NCBI GenBank assembly: GCA_905200315.1
Contig: CAJKKA010000112.1
Span: 1 to 5,452 of the forward strand
Length of the DNA stretch: 5,452 bases
Source of the DNA: an uncultured Clostridium sp.
GTDB lineage: Bacteria; Bacillota_A; Clostridia; TANB77; CAG-508
Direction: 5' to 3'
Shown: piece after piece, positions 1 to 5,452 of the stretch
Numbering within the stretch: position 1 is the stretch's first letter
Layout: the number at the start of each line of letters is the position of its first letter
Notes under the pieces: model-generated
The model's input: the letters and a program-made list of their open reading frames with translations, nothing else
What the model was told of the DNA's origin: nothing
Databases searched by the model: none
Position numbers and translations under genes: made by a program

Positions 1-1963
1 ATAGATATTGATTTAATCCTATGCATCCTTTCCCTGGCATAATATTTTGTGCTAGATTACGGTCGAACATTTCTAAATTAAATGCAACCTCGGTAATTCC
101 AGCATCTTTTAGTTTATCTAATATTGATAGTTCTTTAGGTGGAATCGACATAAGATATATATCTTTGTTACATTTAGAACGAATATATTTAGTTATATTT
201 AATATTATATTCCAACCACCATCTTTTGAATATGTACCACCTCCAATTAGAAAGTGTCGGAAATCCACATATTCCAAACAATAATCAATAACCTCATAAA
301 TATCATTAATATTATATTTATCATTTATTGTTGGTAAATTACAAAACTGACATGATTCATTTTCTAATTTATAAACACAAATAGGAGCTGGGTTTATACG
401 TATTCTATCATTTGCAAGATTTATGATTGAATCATATGGGACTCCTGAGAGAGTTTTTTTATTAATCAAGTTGTTAGGCAAAAATGAAATGGAAACAGTA
501 CAAATTCTAATATCGTCCCAATAAAGAGTATATTCGTTATCAATAAAATCAATTGTAAAAGGACTAAATGAAACAAACTTACATTTTATAGGGACATTCA
601 CTGAAATGTTATTAAATATTGTAATGTCAATCGCATCAAATACCGCTTCTCTTATTGTTCCTTGTTTTCGTGAATATGTTAATGCAGCTTTAGTAAGAGT
701 TACTCCATGATTTAATAGTGCAAATTTTATGTACTCTTTTTTATTATTTAATTTGTTAAATAAATTATATGCTATTTTTTCAACAAATAAATTTGGATGT
801 AAAGTAAATTTGTTGTTTATATTTATACAGCAGATACTTTGTTTAAATATACATCTACATAAATAAGAATTTTTCTCAAATGGTGTTATACAATCTATAT
901 CATATCCATCAGCTTGAAATTTTTCAATTTCGTAGGAATTAATTATTTTTTTTAGTCTTGTTTTAGTAATATTATTGGTTGAGAATACATAATTACTATA
1001 CAGAACATCAAAGTCACTTATCGCTCTGATAGGGAACAAATCAAAAGATTGCAAATGAATTTCAAAAAGCGAACTTTGATTAGACTCTAACAATCCTCTG
1101 TTTACTAATTGACTAGAAGCTTGAAAACGAGGATTGATTTCCATAAAATAAATTGTTTCATTATTTAATAGAAAATCTATACCCAATACCCCTTTATATC
1201 CACGTTTACATACAAAATCACCAATTTTAGTAGATAAGTTTTTTATTTCATTTTTTATTTTTTCAGATATTTGTTGGTAGCATATAAAATCTGCACCATG
1301 ATACAATAAGCGTCCGTCCTGTTCTGTAATAATTTGAATAGACGGTGGAAACACAATTGTTTTATTATTTATTATTGCAATGTGAACATTTAATGATATT
1401 GAATCTTTTATATAAGGGGAAATCATATATTCATCAAAAACGTTTAATTTAATAACGTCAGAATTTGAATTGATGATATATGTCCCTTCTCCACCAGAAG
1501 AATGCTTTTTTTGAATAACAAATTCAGTATAACCACAAAAATATTTGCATAAGTTACTAAATGAACATTCGGAACCTTTCAATGTAATAAATGGAACTGT
1601 TTCTACTATATTATTAAGAATTGTTCTGCATCTTATTTTATCAGCTAACATATCGATTATGTTATATGGATTTAATCCTATCACATGTTTTTGAATTTCA
1701 TCATCGAATTCATAAGCATATGAAAAATTGTAAAAAAGAAATTGGGACTTAGGATCATTATGACATATTTCTTTTAATTTCTCGCTAAAAAATCGATTAC
1801 AATCATCATTATCCACATTATGATTTATTCTTTTATTAGCTATGGAGCAATATGCTGTATTGCCATTAATATTGCTTCCATAAATTGTTATTGATCCTGC
1901 AAATTTAAAATTTGTATTATCAATATCAGATTGACGTGGACCTATCCAATATATATTGTTCAT
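1..1963 (-). CDS. ATP-grasp / radical SAM two-domain protein, 3' end cut by window edge
   Basis: An open frame of 654 codons without a stop runs from ATG at 1963 off the left edge, so the C-terminus is missing. A strong GGAGGT (1974-1969) fixes the start. Residues ~100-400 look like an ATP-grasp ligase: Gly-rich nucleotide loop KKHSSGGEGT (152-161), GIDF (261-264) and the metal-binding EINPR (275-279). From ~415 a beta-rich stretch leads into a radical SAM domain: cysteines 529, 538 and 541 (CX8CX2C, for the 4Fe-4S cluster), then GGGT at 574-577 (SAM-binding GGxT type) and a later NLE...PGKG stretch reminiscent of biotin/lipoyl synthase-like enzymes. Known chemistry: ATP-grasp enzymes join carboxylates to amines or hydroxyls through acyl phosphates; radical SAM enzymes generate a 5'-deoxyadenosyl radical. 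The substrate is unknown; peptide or amino-acid derivative modification is an inference. No transmembrane segment is apparent, so it is probably cytosolic. It is transcribed divergently from agrB. Confidence 0.88.
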   Translation of the reverse strand, partial: MNNIYWIGPRQSDIDNTNFKFAGSITIYGSNINGNTAYCSIANKRINHNVDNDDCNRFFSEKLKEICHNDPKSQFLFYNFSYAYEFDDEIQKHVIGLNPYNIIDMLADKIRCRTILNNIVETVPFITLKGSECSFSNLCKYFCGYTEFVIQKKHSSGGEGTYIINSNSDVIKLNVFDEYMISPYIKDSISLNVHIAIINNKTIVFPPSIQIITEQDGRLLYHGADFICYQQISEKIKNEIKNLSTKIGDFVCKRGYKGVLGIDFLLNNETIYFMEINPRFQASSQLVNRGLLESNQSSLFEIHLQSFDLFPIRAISDFDVLYSNYVFSTNNITKTRLKKIINSYEIEKFQADGYDIDCITPFEKNSYLCRCIFKQSICCININNKFTLHPNLFVEKIAYNLFNKLNNKKEYIKFALLNHGVTLTKAALTYSRKQGTIREAVFDAIDITIFNNISVNVPIKCKFVSFSPFTIDFIDNEYTLYWDDIRICTVSISFLPNNLINKKTLSGVPYDSIINLANDRIRINPAPICVYKLENESCQFCNLPTINDKYNINDIYEVIDYCLEYVDFRHFLIGGGTYSKDGGWNIILNITKYIRSKCNKDIYLMSIPPKELSILDKLKDAGITEVAFNLEMFDRNLAQNIMPGKGCIGLNQYL

Positions 1964-1968
1964 ATTCT

Positions 1969-1974
1969 ACCTCC
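1969..1974 (-). promoter_or_regulatory. Ribosome binding site of the ATP-grasp/radical SAM gene
   Basis: The minus strand reads GGAGGT, five bases before ATG at 1963. This near-perfect Shine-Dalgarno sequence decides the start codon; no other in-frame ATG upstream has comparable support. Confidence 0.85.
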
Positions 1975-1986
1975 ATTGTAAAAAAA

Positions 1987-2002
1987 TGATGAATAATCAT
2001 CA
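1987..2002 (-). repeat. Dyad TGATGA-N4-TCATCA in the leader of the ATP-grasp/radical SAM gene
   Basis: Two perfect 6-bp inverted arms surround a 4-base centre. On the minus strand the dyad is followed directly by seven T. It lies just downstream of the predicted -10 box (2018-2013), around or right after the expected transcription start. It could be an operator dyad for a repressor, or a short hairpin at the RNA 5' end. The stem is short and AT-rich, so a real attenuator is doubtful. The symmetry is plain in the sequence; its function is inferred. Confidence 0.4.
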
Positions 2003-2012
2003 ATTATCTGTT

Positions 2013-2041
2013 ATTATACTACATCCCTCACCCAATTTCAC
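2013..2041 (-). promoter_or_regulatory. Predicted promoter of the ATP-grasp/radical SAM gene
   Basis: The minus strand has a perfect TATAAT at 2018-2013. With a 17-base spacer the -35 position reads GTGAAA (2041-2036), a poor match to TTGACA. A good -10 with a weak -35 is what one expects of an activator-dependent promoter. A 10-bp-period direct repeat overlaps the -35 zone. The start would fall near 2006, giving a leader of about 43 bases. Confidence 0.55.
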
Positions 2042-2045
2042 CCAA
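2029..2045. repeat. Tandem CACCCAA repeat with 10-bp period over the -35 zone
   Basis: CACCCAA occurs at 2029-2035 and 2039-2045; on the minus strand this is TTGGGTGA, AA, TTGGGTGA. It is a notable GC-containing island in a very AT-rich spacer, with one helical turn between copies, overlapping the -35 region of the minus-strand promoter. This suggests a binding site for a dimeric regulator. LytTR regulators such as AgrA bind direct repeats, but usually about 21 bp apart, so assignment to the local response regulator is uncertain. Confidence 0.45.
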
Positions 2046-2131
2046 CCTTTTCTTATTTTTCATTTTCTACGTTTTTTCTTCTAAAAAGATCTTTCTTTTT
2101 CTATAAGCATATATATTTGTTCTTTTTTTGT

Positions 2132-2158
2132 AAAAAAATCAACTTTCTGAAAAAAATC
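2132..2158 (+). repeat. AAAAAAATC direct repeat upstream of the agrB promoter
   Basis: Identical 9-mers lie at 2132-2140 and 2150-2158, 18 bases apart start to start, ending just upstream of the expected agrB -35 position. The pair could be an activator site or an UP-element-like A-tract. In such AT-rich DNA, chance is a serious alternative. The flanks also hold an imperfect match to the AgrA half-site pattern (TACGTTTTT at 2068-2076), but no second half-site at the usual distance is seen. Confidence 0.25.
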
Positions 2159-2162
2159 TAAT

Positions 2163-2191
2163 ATTATCCGCTACACCATATATGATATAGT
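2163..2191 (+). promoter_or_regulatory. Predicted agrB promoter with extended -10
   Basis: TGATATAGT at 2183-2191 is an extended -10 (TGnTATAGT). With a 17-base spacer the -35 position is ATTATC (2163-2168), a poor match, which would fit a promoter that needs an activator such as the phosphorylated AgrA-like regulator. This matches the autoinduction usual for agr systems. The leader to the agrB ATG is about 20 bases. Confidence 0.5.
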
Positions 2192-2217
2192 CAACAACTT
2201 ACAAAGGACTATTTACT

Positions 2218-2802
2218 ATGGATAAAATCAGACAATCCTTAAAAACAACATATAACTATTCAGATTATGAATTGGAATTAGTAAAGTATACATTGCTTTC
2301 CATTGCATCTGAATTTAGCAAGATACTATTGCTATATATTTTTTATATTATTATTGGTAAAGCTTTAAGTTTTACCGTATTTATACTTTTATTATCATTA
2401 ATTAGATTTAACAGTGGCGGCTTTCATTGTAAACATTATACAACCTGTTTGCTGCTAACTTTCGTAATATCTTATCTGGCAGTAGTTATCCTTCCACAAT
2501 TGATAACTCCGGATATCTTATTTATTCAAATTATTACTATTGTCTGTATCATAATTAACTATTACATTGGTCCAATAGTTTCACCTCTTAGACCATCTCC
2601 AAATAGCGTATTGTTAAAACACTGTCAGAACAATAGTTTTCTTATTATATTTGCTTTTTTTATAATAGTTAGCATTTTCAATAGCCATAGCATAATATAT
2701 CAATATTTAATTATTGGCTTTTGGACTATCATATTACACACATGTCAAATGATGTTTGCTAAAATTCTAATGTTCAAAGGAGGTCGTAAAAATGTTTCGT
2801 AA
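2218..2802 (+). CDS. agrB: AgrB-like membrane peptidase for the cyclic autoinducer
   Basis: The product is a 194-residue integral membrane protein, the usual AgrB length. AgrB cleaves the C-terminal tail of the AgrD precursor and closes the (thio)lactone ring at the membrane. The family signature is present: Arg63, the Gly67-Gly68 pair, catalytic His70 and catalytic Cys77, with the His-x6-Cys spacing of S. aureus His77/Cys84. After the catalytic loop come several hydrophobic segments (roughly 78-96, 100-118, 139-155, 160-180), and a proline-rich loop (GPIVSPLRPSPN, 118-129) of the kind found in the family. The start ATG is preceded by AAAGGA (2203-2208). The 3' end overlaps the agrD-like start by 11 bases and carries its ribosome binding site, so the two are co-translated. 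The signal peptide is the expected substrate. Confidence 0.95.
   Translation: MDKIRQSLKTTYNYSDYELELVKYTLLSIASEFSKILLLYIFYIIIGKALSFTVFILLLSLIRFNSGGFHCKHYTTCLLLTFVISYLAVVILPQLITPDILFIQIITIVCIIINYYIGPIVSPLRPSPNSVLLKHCQNNSFLIIFAFFIIVSIFNSHSIIYQYLIIGFWTIILHTCQMMFAKILMFKGGRKNVS
2776..2783 (+). promoter_or_regulatory. Ribosome binding site of agrD inside agrB
   Basis: AAAGGAGG lies within the last codons of agrB, eight bases before ATG at 2792. It is stronger than the agrB site, consistent with making more precursor peptide than membrane enzyme. It is the main evidence that the small frame is translated. Confidence 0.85.
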
Positions 2803-2932
2803 AAAATTAAGTTTATCTTGTATGAACAAAATCTGTTGTTCATGCCTTGCATTAATGTCATTTATTCATTTTTCAGGTGTAAGTTTTCTGCTTTTTGGCG
2901 AAAGAAAATTTCCAACACCAATAGAACACTAA
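2792..2932 (+). CDS. agrD: AgrD-like cyclic autoinducer precursor with Ser at the ring position
   Basis: This 46-codon frame starts inside agrB (11-base overlap), in another frame. AgrD precursors have an amphipathic N-terminal leader, a short signal core and an acidic, proline-containing tail. Here a basic start (MFRKK) is followed by a Cys-rich hydrophobic leader (Cys10, 15, 16, 18). The core reads GVSFLLF and the tail GERKFPTPIEH. Aligned with the usual C-x4-tail pattern, the ring residue is Ser31, Phe35 would be the residue before AgrB cleavage, and Glu37 and Pro41 match the conserved tail positions. A five-residue lactone (Ser31-Phe35) with a short N-terminal extension is the predicted signal; serine-lactone signals are known from the Staphylococcus intermedius group. 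The exact N-terminal cut cannot be read. The four leader cysteines make other processing conceivable but less likely. Confidence 0.85.
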   Translation: MFRKKLSLSCMNKICCSCLALMSFIHFSGVSFLLFGERKFPTPIEH

Positions 2933-2936
2933 TGCT

Positions 2937-2982
2937 AAAAACCCCCGAAAGTTATCAAAATGGTAACTTTTAGGGGGCTTTT
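2937..2982. terminator. Bidirectional intrinsic terminator between agrD and the kinase gene
   Basis: CCCCC (2942-2946) pairs with GGGGG (2973-2977) and AAAGTTA (2948-2954) with TAACTTT (2964-2970), with a small bulge between and a loop near 2957-2961. The plus strand continues with CTTTT and further T-rich sequence; the minus strand continues with TTTTT (2941-2937). It can therefore end both the agrBD transcript and the convergent regulator transcript. It begins four bases after the agrD stop and ends eight bases from the kinase stop. Confidence 0.88.
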
Positions 2983-2990
2983 ACTATTCT

Positions 2991-4238
2991 TTATTTAATT
3001 ACCGAAAAACTTATCCAGTTTTTATTATGTATTTCCTGCATTTCTACTAAAATATCGAATTTATATTTTTTCTGTAAATCTTTTATCTTAGCTAAACCTA
3101 TTCCTCTATTTTTGCCTTTTGTAGAATAATTATACTGAAAGAACTTTGCAATCTCATCATTCTCATAATAAGGGCTTACATTTTTAACCCTTATTTCAAT
3201 CTTTTGTTCCATTGCGAACATTTCCAGAATAACACTTTTATCTTTTTCTTTACTCAATGCTTCCACTGCATTATCCAAAAATATTCCTACTATTTCAATA
3301 CAGTCAAGCACTTCTATCGCTAACTCTGCATCCGGAACAGATAAATTAAATTCTATATTTATTCCTGCTGCCATAATCTCATTCACTTTTCGATATAAGA
3401 ATCCAGCTAATACAGGTTGCTCTACAGAATGCAATATTTTGACAACTTTATTTTCGTCCAATAATTTGTCTATATATTTTCTTTGTTCCTTTTCTGCTTT
3501 TATATCTGACAAACCATATAATGCATTAATCTGATTTTTGAAATCATGTTGCTTTTTTCTTGATATTTCAACTAAAGCATTATATTCTTCACTATAACGA
3601 TTTGACAATTTTATCTGCTCCTGTTGATATTTTGTCTCCCTTTCCATTTCTTTCCATCTTAATAAAATACAGACTATTATTGAAGCAAACGTTACAATAA
3701 TTACATATAAGTCAGATTGTATTTTGTTACTATCCTTTATTCTATACATACAATATCCATATATGAACATTACCAGTATAAACGTTATATTTAAAATCAA
3801 CTCTTTTCTTGCTAGGAATTTATAAACACCATATAGAAATTCTGTTCTACTTATTAGTACAATAGCCATCAAAACACCAGTGTTAATTGCCAAAACCATT
3901 ATGTTTTCACTTGCTTTACAGTAATCTCCTATATAATACACCGGAAGAGCAATTATCATCTGAATCAATCCTGTAAATATCATACTTAATATTGCCGTAA
4001 AAATTGCTGTTTTTAAAGGCTTTTTAAATTTGATATATACATATAGAATATACAAAACATATATAACAAAATATGACTTTGTTGTAATTACCTCTCTATC
4101 CAACATTCCCATAAACGTAACTTCTATAGCAATCCATACAACTGTTTTAATATCTGCCTTAATTTTCACACCATAAATACTACTTATACATATTGCCAAG
4201 GAAATAATTTCTAATAACCAATATATTCTTTCTAACAT
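2991..4238 (-). CDS. AgrC-like sensor histidine kinase (HPK10/GHKL type)
   Basis: The product has 415 residues, close to the usual AgrC length. Residues 1-195 contain about six or seven hydrophobic segments, forming the membrane sensor that would bind the cyclic peptide. A helical linker leads to the dimerisation/phosphorylation helix with His231 in a KKQHDFKNQ context, the H-D-F-K/R-N form typical of peptide-sensing AgrC-type kinases. The ATP-binding domain has an N-box (FLDNAVEAL, Asn323) and a G-box (YSTKGKNRGIGL, 371-382). The partner is expected to be the LytTR response regulator encoded immediately upstream. The start overlaps that gene's stop by 7 bases (ATGTTAG), which indicates translational coupling; AGAGGA lies about 10 bases before the ATG. 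It is named AgrC-like by domain form and by the adjacent agrBD; specificity for this signal is inferred. Confidence 0.92.
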   Translation of the reverse strand: MLERIYWLLEIISLAICISSIYGVKIKADIKTVVWIAIEVTFMGMLDREVITTKSYFVIYVLYILYVYIKFKKPLKTAIFTAILSMIFTGLIQMIIALPVYYIGDYCKASENIMVLAINTGVLMAIVLISRTEFLYGVYKFLARKELILNITFILVMFIYGYCMYRIKDSNKIQSDLYVIIVTFASIIVCILLRWKEMERETKYQQEQIKLSNRYSEEYNALVEISRKKQHDFKNQINALYGLSDIKAEKEQRKYIDKLLDENKVVKILHSVEQPVLAGFLYRKVNEIMAAGINIEFNLSVPDAELAIEVLDCIEIVGIFLDNAVEALSKEKDKSVILEMFAMEQKIEIRVKNVSPYYENDEIAKFFQYNYSTKGKNRGIGLAKIKDLQKKYKFDILVEMQEIHNKNWISFSVIK

Positions 4239-4975
4239 TTGAAAAAGTCCTCTAAAAATTTTTTCTTCAACTTGGGTCCTATTTCCAATGTTCCAAAACC
4301 ATCTACCAACATAACATATCTATTTGACTTATCTATCCCTTCTATATACTCAGCGTTCACTATTGTATTATTACTACATCTGAGAAACTTTTTTGAATTC
4401 AGCTCTAATAATATCTTTTTGTTAGATTTATAAGGTGTTGGCATTACCTTTCCATTCTTGCATTTTATGTAAGTAATTCTGTTATTTGTTTGAAAATATA
4501 CAATATTTTTTGTTTTGATAGAATAAATGACTCCATCATCTTTGTAATAATAAAAATCTTTAGCTTTTTTGGGTGTTGTATATTCTAATGCCTCAACTAC
4601 TGATTTCTTAAATTCTGCATAATCATAAGGCTTTTCATAATATCTGAAACAATGTAGATTAGAATAAGCATGAAATTTAGGATCTTCTAGAGACGTTGTT
4701 ACTATAATTGGTGTGAATTTATAACCATTAATTGAGCGAATGCTTTCTATGAATTTTAGCCCTGATATATCAGCAAACACTTTGGTATTCAATATAATAT
4801 CTACAATAAATAGGTCTATATTATACTCCAATGCATATCTATATGCCTGTTCACTATTCTTTGCCTTATGTATATAGACATCTTTAATATCTTTCAGTAC
4901 CTCGCATAGCTTCTCCATATTTTTATTATTATCTTCTACTATTAAAATTTGTTTATCTGAAGTATTCATACGCAT
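4232..4975 (-). CDS. AgrA-like LytTR-family response regulator
   Basis: The product has 247 residues, the normal size for this family. The N-terminal receiver domain (about 9-130) has the acidic pair Glu14-Asp15, phospho-acceptor Asp59 (FIVDI), Thr93/Thr94 and Lys115 (EKPYD). The C-terminal part (about 145-245) is a LytTR DNA-binding domain, with the conserved FLRCSNNTIVN stretch (197-207) and a basic end. LytTR regulators bind pairs of direct repeats near promoters and activate transcription on phosphorylation. The gene starts 10 bases after the XRE gene stop and overlaps the kinase start by 7 bases. AGGTGG (4987-4982), overlapping the upstream stop, supports ATG at 4975; an in-frame ATG two codons later (4969) is an alternative. 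Likely targets are promoters in 1964-2217, which is an inference. Confidence 0.93.
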   Translation of the reverse strand: MRMNTSDKQILIVEDNNKNMEKLCEVLKDIKDVYIHKAKNSEQAYRYALEYNIDLFIVDIILNTKVFADISGLKFIESIRSINGYKFTPIIVTTSLEDPKFHAYSNLHCFRYYEKPYDYAEFKKSVVEALEYTTPKKAKDFYYYKDDGVIYSIKTKNIVYFQTNNRITYIKCKNGKVMPTPYKSNKKILLELNSKKFLRCSNNTIVNAEYIEGIDKSNRYVMLVDGFGTLEIGPKLKKKFLEDFFKC

Positions 4976-4985
4976 TACCTGCCAC

Positions 4986-5372
4986 CTATTGTATTTCTTT
5001 TAAATCTTTCTCTAATTTTATCATAAGTTCTTTGTATTTATTTTCATCCAATCTGCATAAACACGCTATCAGCCTAGTAACCATTAAAAATTTTGTTTCA
5101 TCATTCATATATTCGAGTTCCAGTTCATAATGTTTTTCGTCGTTGACTGTACCAAATAAAATATAATCCGATGATACTCCAAACTCTTTATGCAACTTTT
5201 CCAAATGTTCGATAGTAATATTGTTTCGTCCACTTTCCATTCTTTGATATGTTGAATACGATATATCTAATCTTTCCGCCATTTTCTCCTGTGTTAAATG
5301 TTGCCTATCTCTTACACTTTTTAATCTTTTTGCTTTCTGTCTGTCTTTTCTTGATATCATTTTCTTGTCCAT
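4986..5372 (-). CDS. XRE-family helix-turn-helix transcriptional regulator
   Basis: The product is a 128-residue protein. A basic start (DRQKAKRLKSVRDRQ) is followed by a clear helix-turn-helix at about 26-48 (LTQEKMAERLDISYSTYQRMESG) and the rest of the XRE fold (ITIEHLEKLHKEFGVSSDYIL, up to about residue 72). The C-terminal 55 residues are acidic and helical, probably for dimerisation; no ligand-binding domain is recognised. Cro/CI-type proteins usually act as repressors at inverted repeats. It is first in the unit with the response regulator and kinase, 10 bases upstream of the former, so it is probably co-expressed and may autoregulate the operon or control the divergent region. The ribosome binding site (GGGAG, 5389-5385) is rather far from ATG at 5372; ATG at 5360 is an alternative start with no better site. 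The precise role is unknown. Confidence 0.9.
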   Translation of the reverse strand: MDKKMISRKDRQKAKRLKSVRDRQHLTQEKMAERLDISYSTYQRMESGRNNITIEHLEKLHKEFGVSSDYILFGTVNDEKHYELELEYMNDETKFLMVTRLIACLCRLDENKYKELMIKLEKDLKEIQ

Positions 5373-5452
5373 ATAACTATACCACTCCCGCTTTTTTCAC
5401 TAAATGATTTTAAATTCTTTTTCGTGCATTCACCATTGCACAAGGTAGCACG
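5373..5452 (-). promoter_or_regulatory. Upstream region of the regulator operon, with a weak promoter candidate and inverted repeat
   Basis: On the minus strand TAAAAT at 5412-5407 is a possible -10, with no good -35 at the normal distance. Upstream lies a short inverted repeat, GTGCA (5424-5428) and TGCAC (5437-5441) with 8 bases between, in the place expected for the -35 or an operator. The repeat would fit an XRE dimer, but arms of five bases are weak evidence. No gene is seen here, and the region continues past the window. Confidence 0.3.

Larger units (their letters stand above)
1964..2217. other. Divergent intergenic control region
   Basis: This 254-base spacer separates the divergent ATP-grasp/radical SAM gene and agrB. 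It is dominated by A and T runs. It holds the two predicted promoters, the CACCCAA repeat, the TGATGA dyad, the AAAAAAATC repeat, and an AGATCT-centred palindrome (2085-2094). No convincing coding frame was found on either strand; the longest start-stop frames seen are about 11 codons without a ribosome binding site. Confidence 0.7.

Noticed and set aside
21..284. Plus-strand open frame of 87 codons
   Set aside because: It lies wholly inside the minus-strand ATP-grasp/radical SAM frame, antisense to the GGGT region. It has no good ribosome binding site and no recognisable domain.
2031..2045. Resemblance of CCCAATTTCACCC to a clostridial VirR box
   Set aside because: VirR boxes resemble CCCAGTT followed by a spaced CAC. 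Here the spacing to CAC is shorter and the central G is missing, so the match is not good enough.
2028..2063. Minus-strand 11-codon frame (MKNKKRLGEIG) in the divergent spacer, considered as a signal or leader peptide
   Set aside because: There is no Shine-Dalgarno sequence, it lies upstream of the predicted promoter start, and its Gly-containing end comes from the DNA repeat TTGGGTGA. No evidence of translation.
2085..2094. AAAGATCTTT palindrome in the agr spacer
   Set aside because: It is a perfect 10-bp palindrome but short and low in complexity, and it is not aligned with either predicted promoter in a telling way.
2792..2932. AgrD-like peptide as a graspetide-type substrate of the neighbouring ATP-grasp domain
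   Set aside because: It has no repeated Thr/Ser and Glu/Asp core typical of graspetides, and it fits an AgrB substrate well. Kept only as speculation within the system-level finding.
4239..4433. Plus-strand open frame of 64 codons
   Set aside because: It is antisense to the LytTR DNA-binding part of the response regulator, and its composition is that of an antisense shadow.

Overview
The window is very AT-rich and its genes have strong AGGAGG-type ribosome binding sites. It carries an Agr-type peptide quorum-sensing locus. Together these suggest a low-GC Bacillota genome, most likely a clostridial (Lachnospiraceae/Clostridium-like) bacterium. This is an inference from composition and gene families; the sequence does not name a species.

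Layout from left to right. (1) Positions 1-1963, minus strand: one long reading frame of 654 codons that is cut by the left edge. It has an N-terminal ATP-grasp ligase domain (Gly-rich loop, GIDF and EINPR motifs), a middle region, and the start of a radical SAM domain (Cys529-x8-Cys538-x2-Cys541, then GGGT). (2) Positions 1964-2217: a 254-base divergent control region with a promoter for each side, a 10-bp-period direct repeat, a dyad and an A-tract repeat. (3) Positions 2218-2932, plus strand: agrB, the membrane peptidase that matures the signal, overlapping a small agrD-like gene of 46 codons whose ring-forming residue appears to be Ser instead of Cys. (4) Positions 2937-2982: a hairpin with U-runs on both sides, able to stop transcription from both directions. 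(5) Positions 5372-2991, minus strand: a tightly packed unit of an XRE-family helix-turn-helix regulator, an AgrA-like LytTR response regulator and an AgrC-like histidine kinase. (6) The last 80 bases hold the upstream region of that unit.

Proposed working model: AgrB processes AgrD to a cyclic lactone peptide, the AgrC-like kinase senses it outside the cell, and the AgrA-like regulator then activates promoters, plausibly those in the 1964-2217 region. That region would serve both the signal genes (autoinduction) and the ATP-grasp/radical SAM gene. The most interesting possibility is therefore a quorum-controlled two-domain biosynthetic enzyme encoded back-to-back with its signal. The enzyme's substrate is not visible here, and the regulatory link is inferred from layout only.
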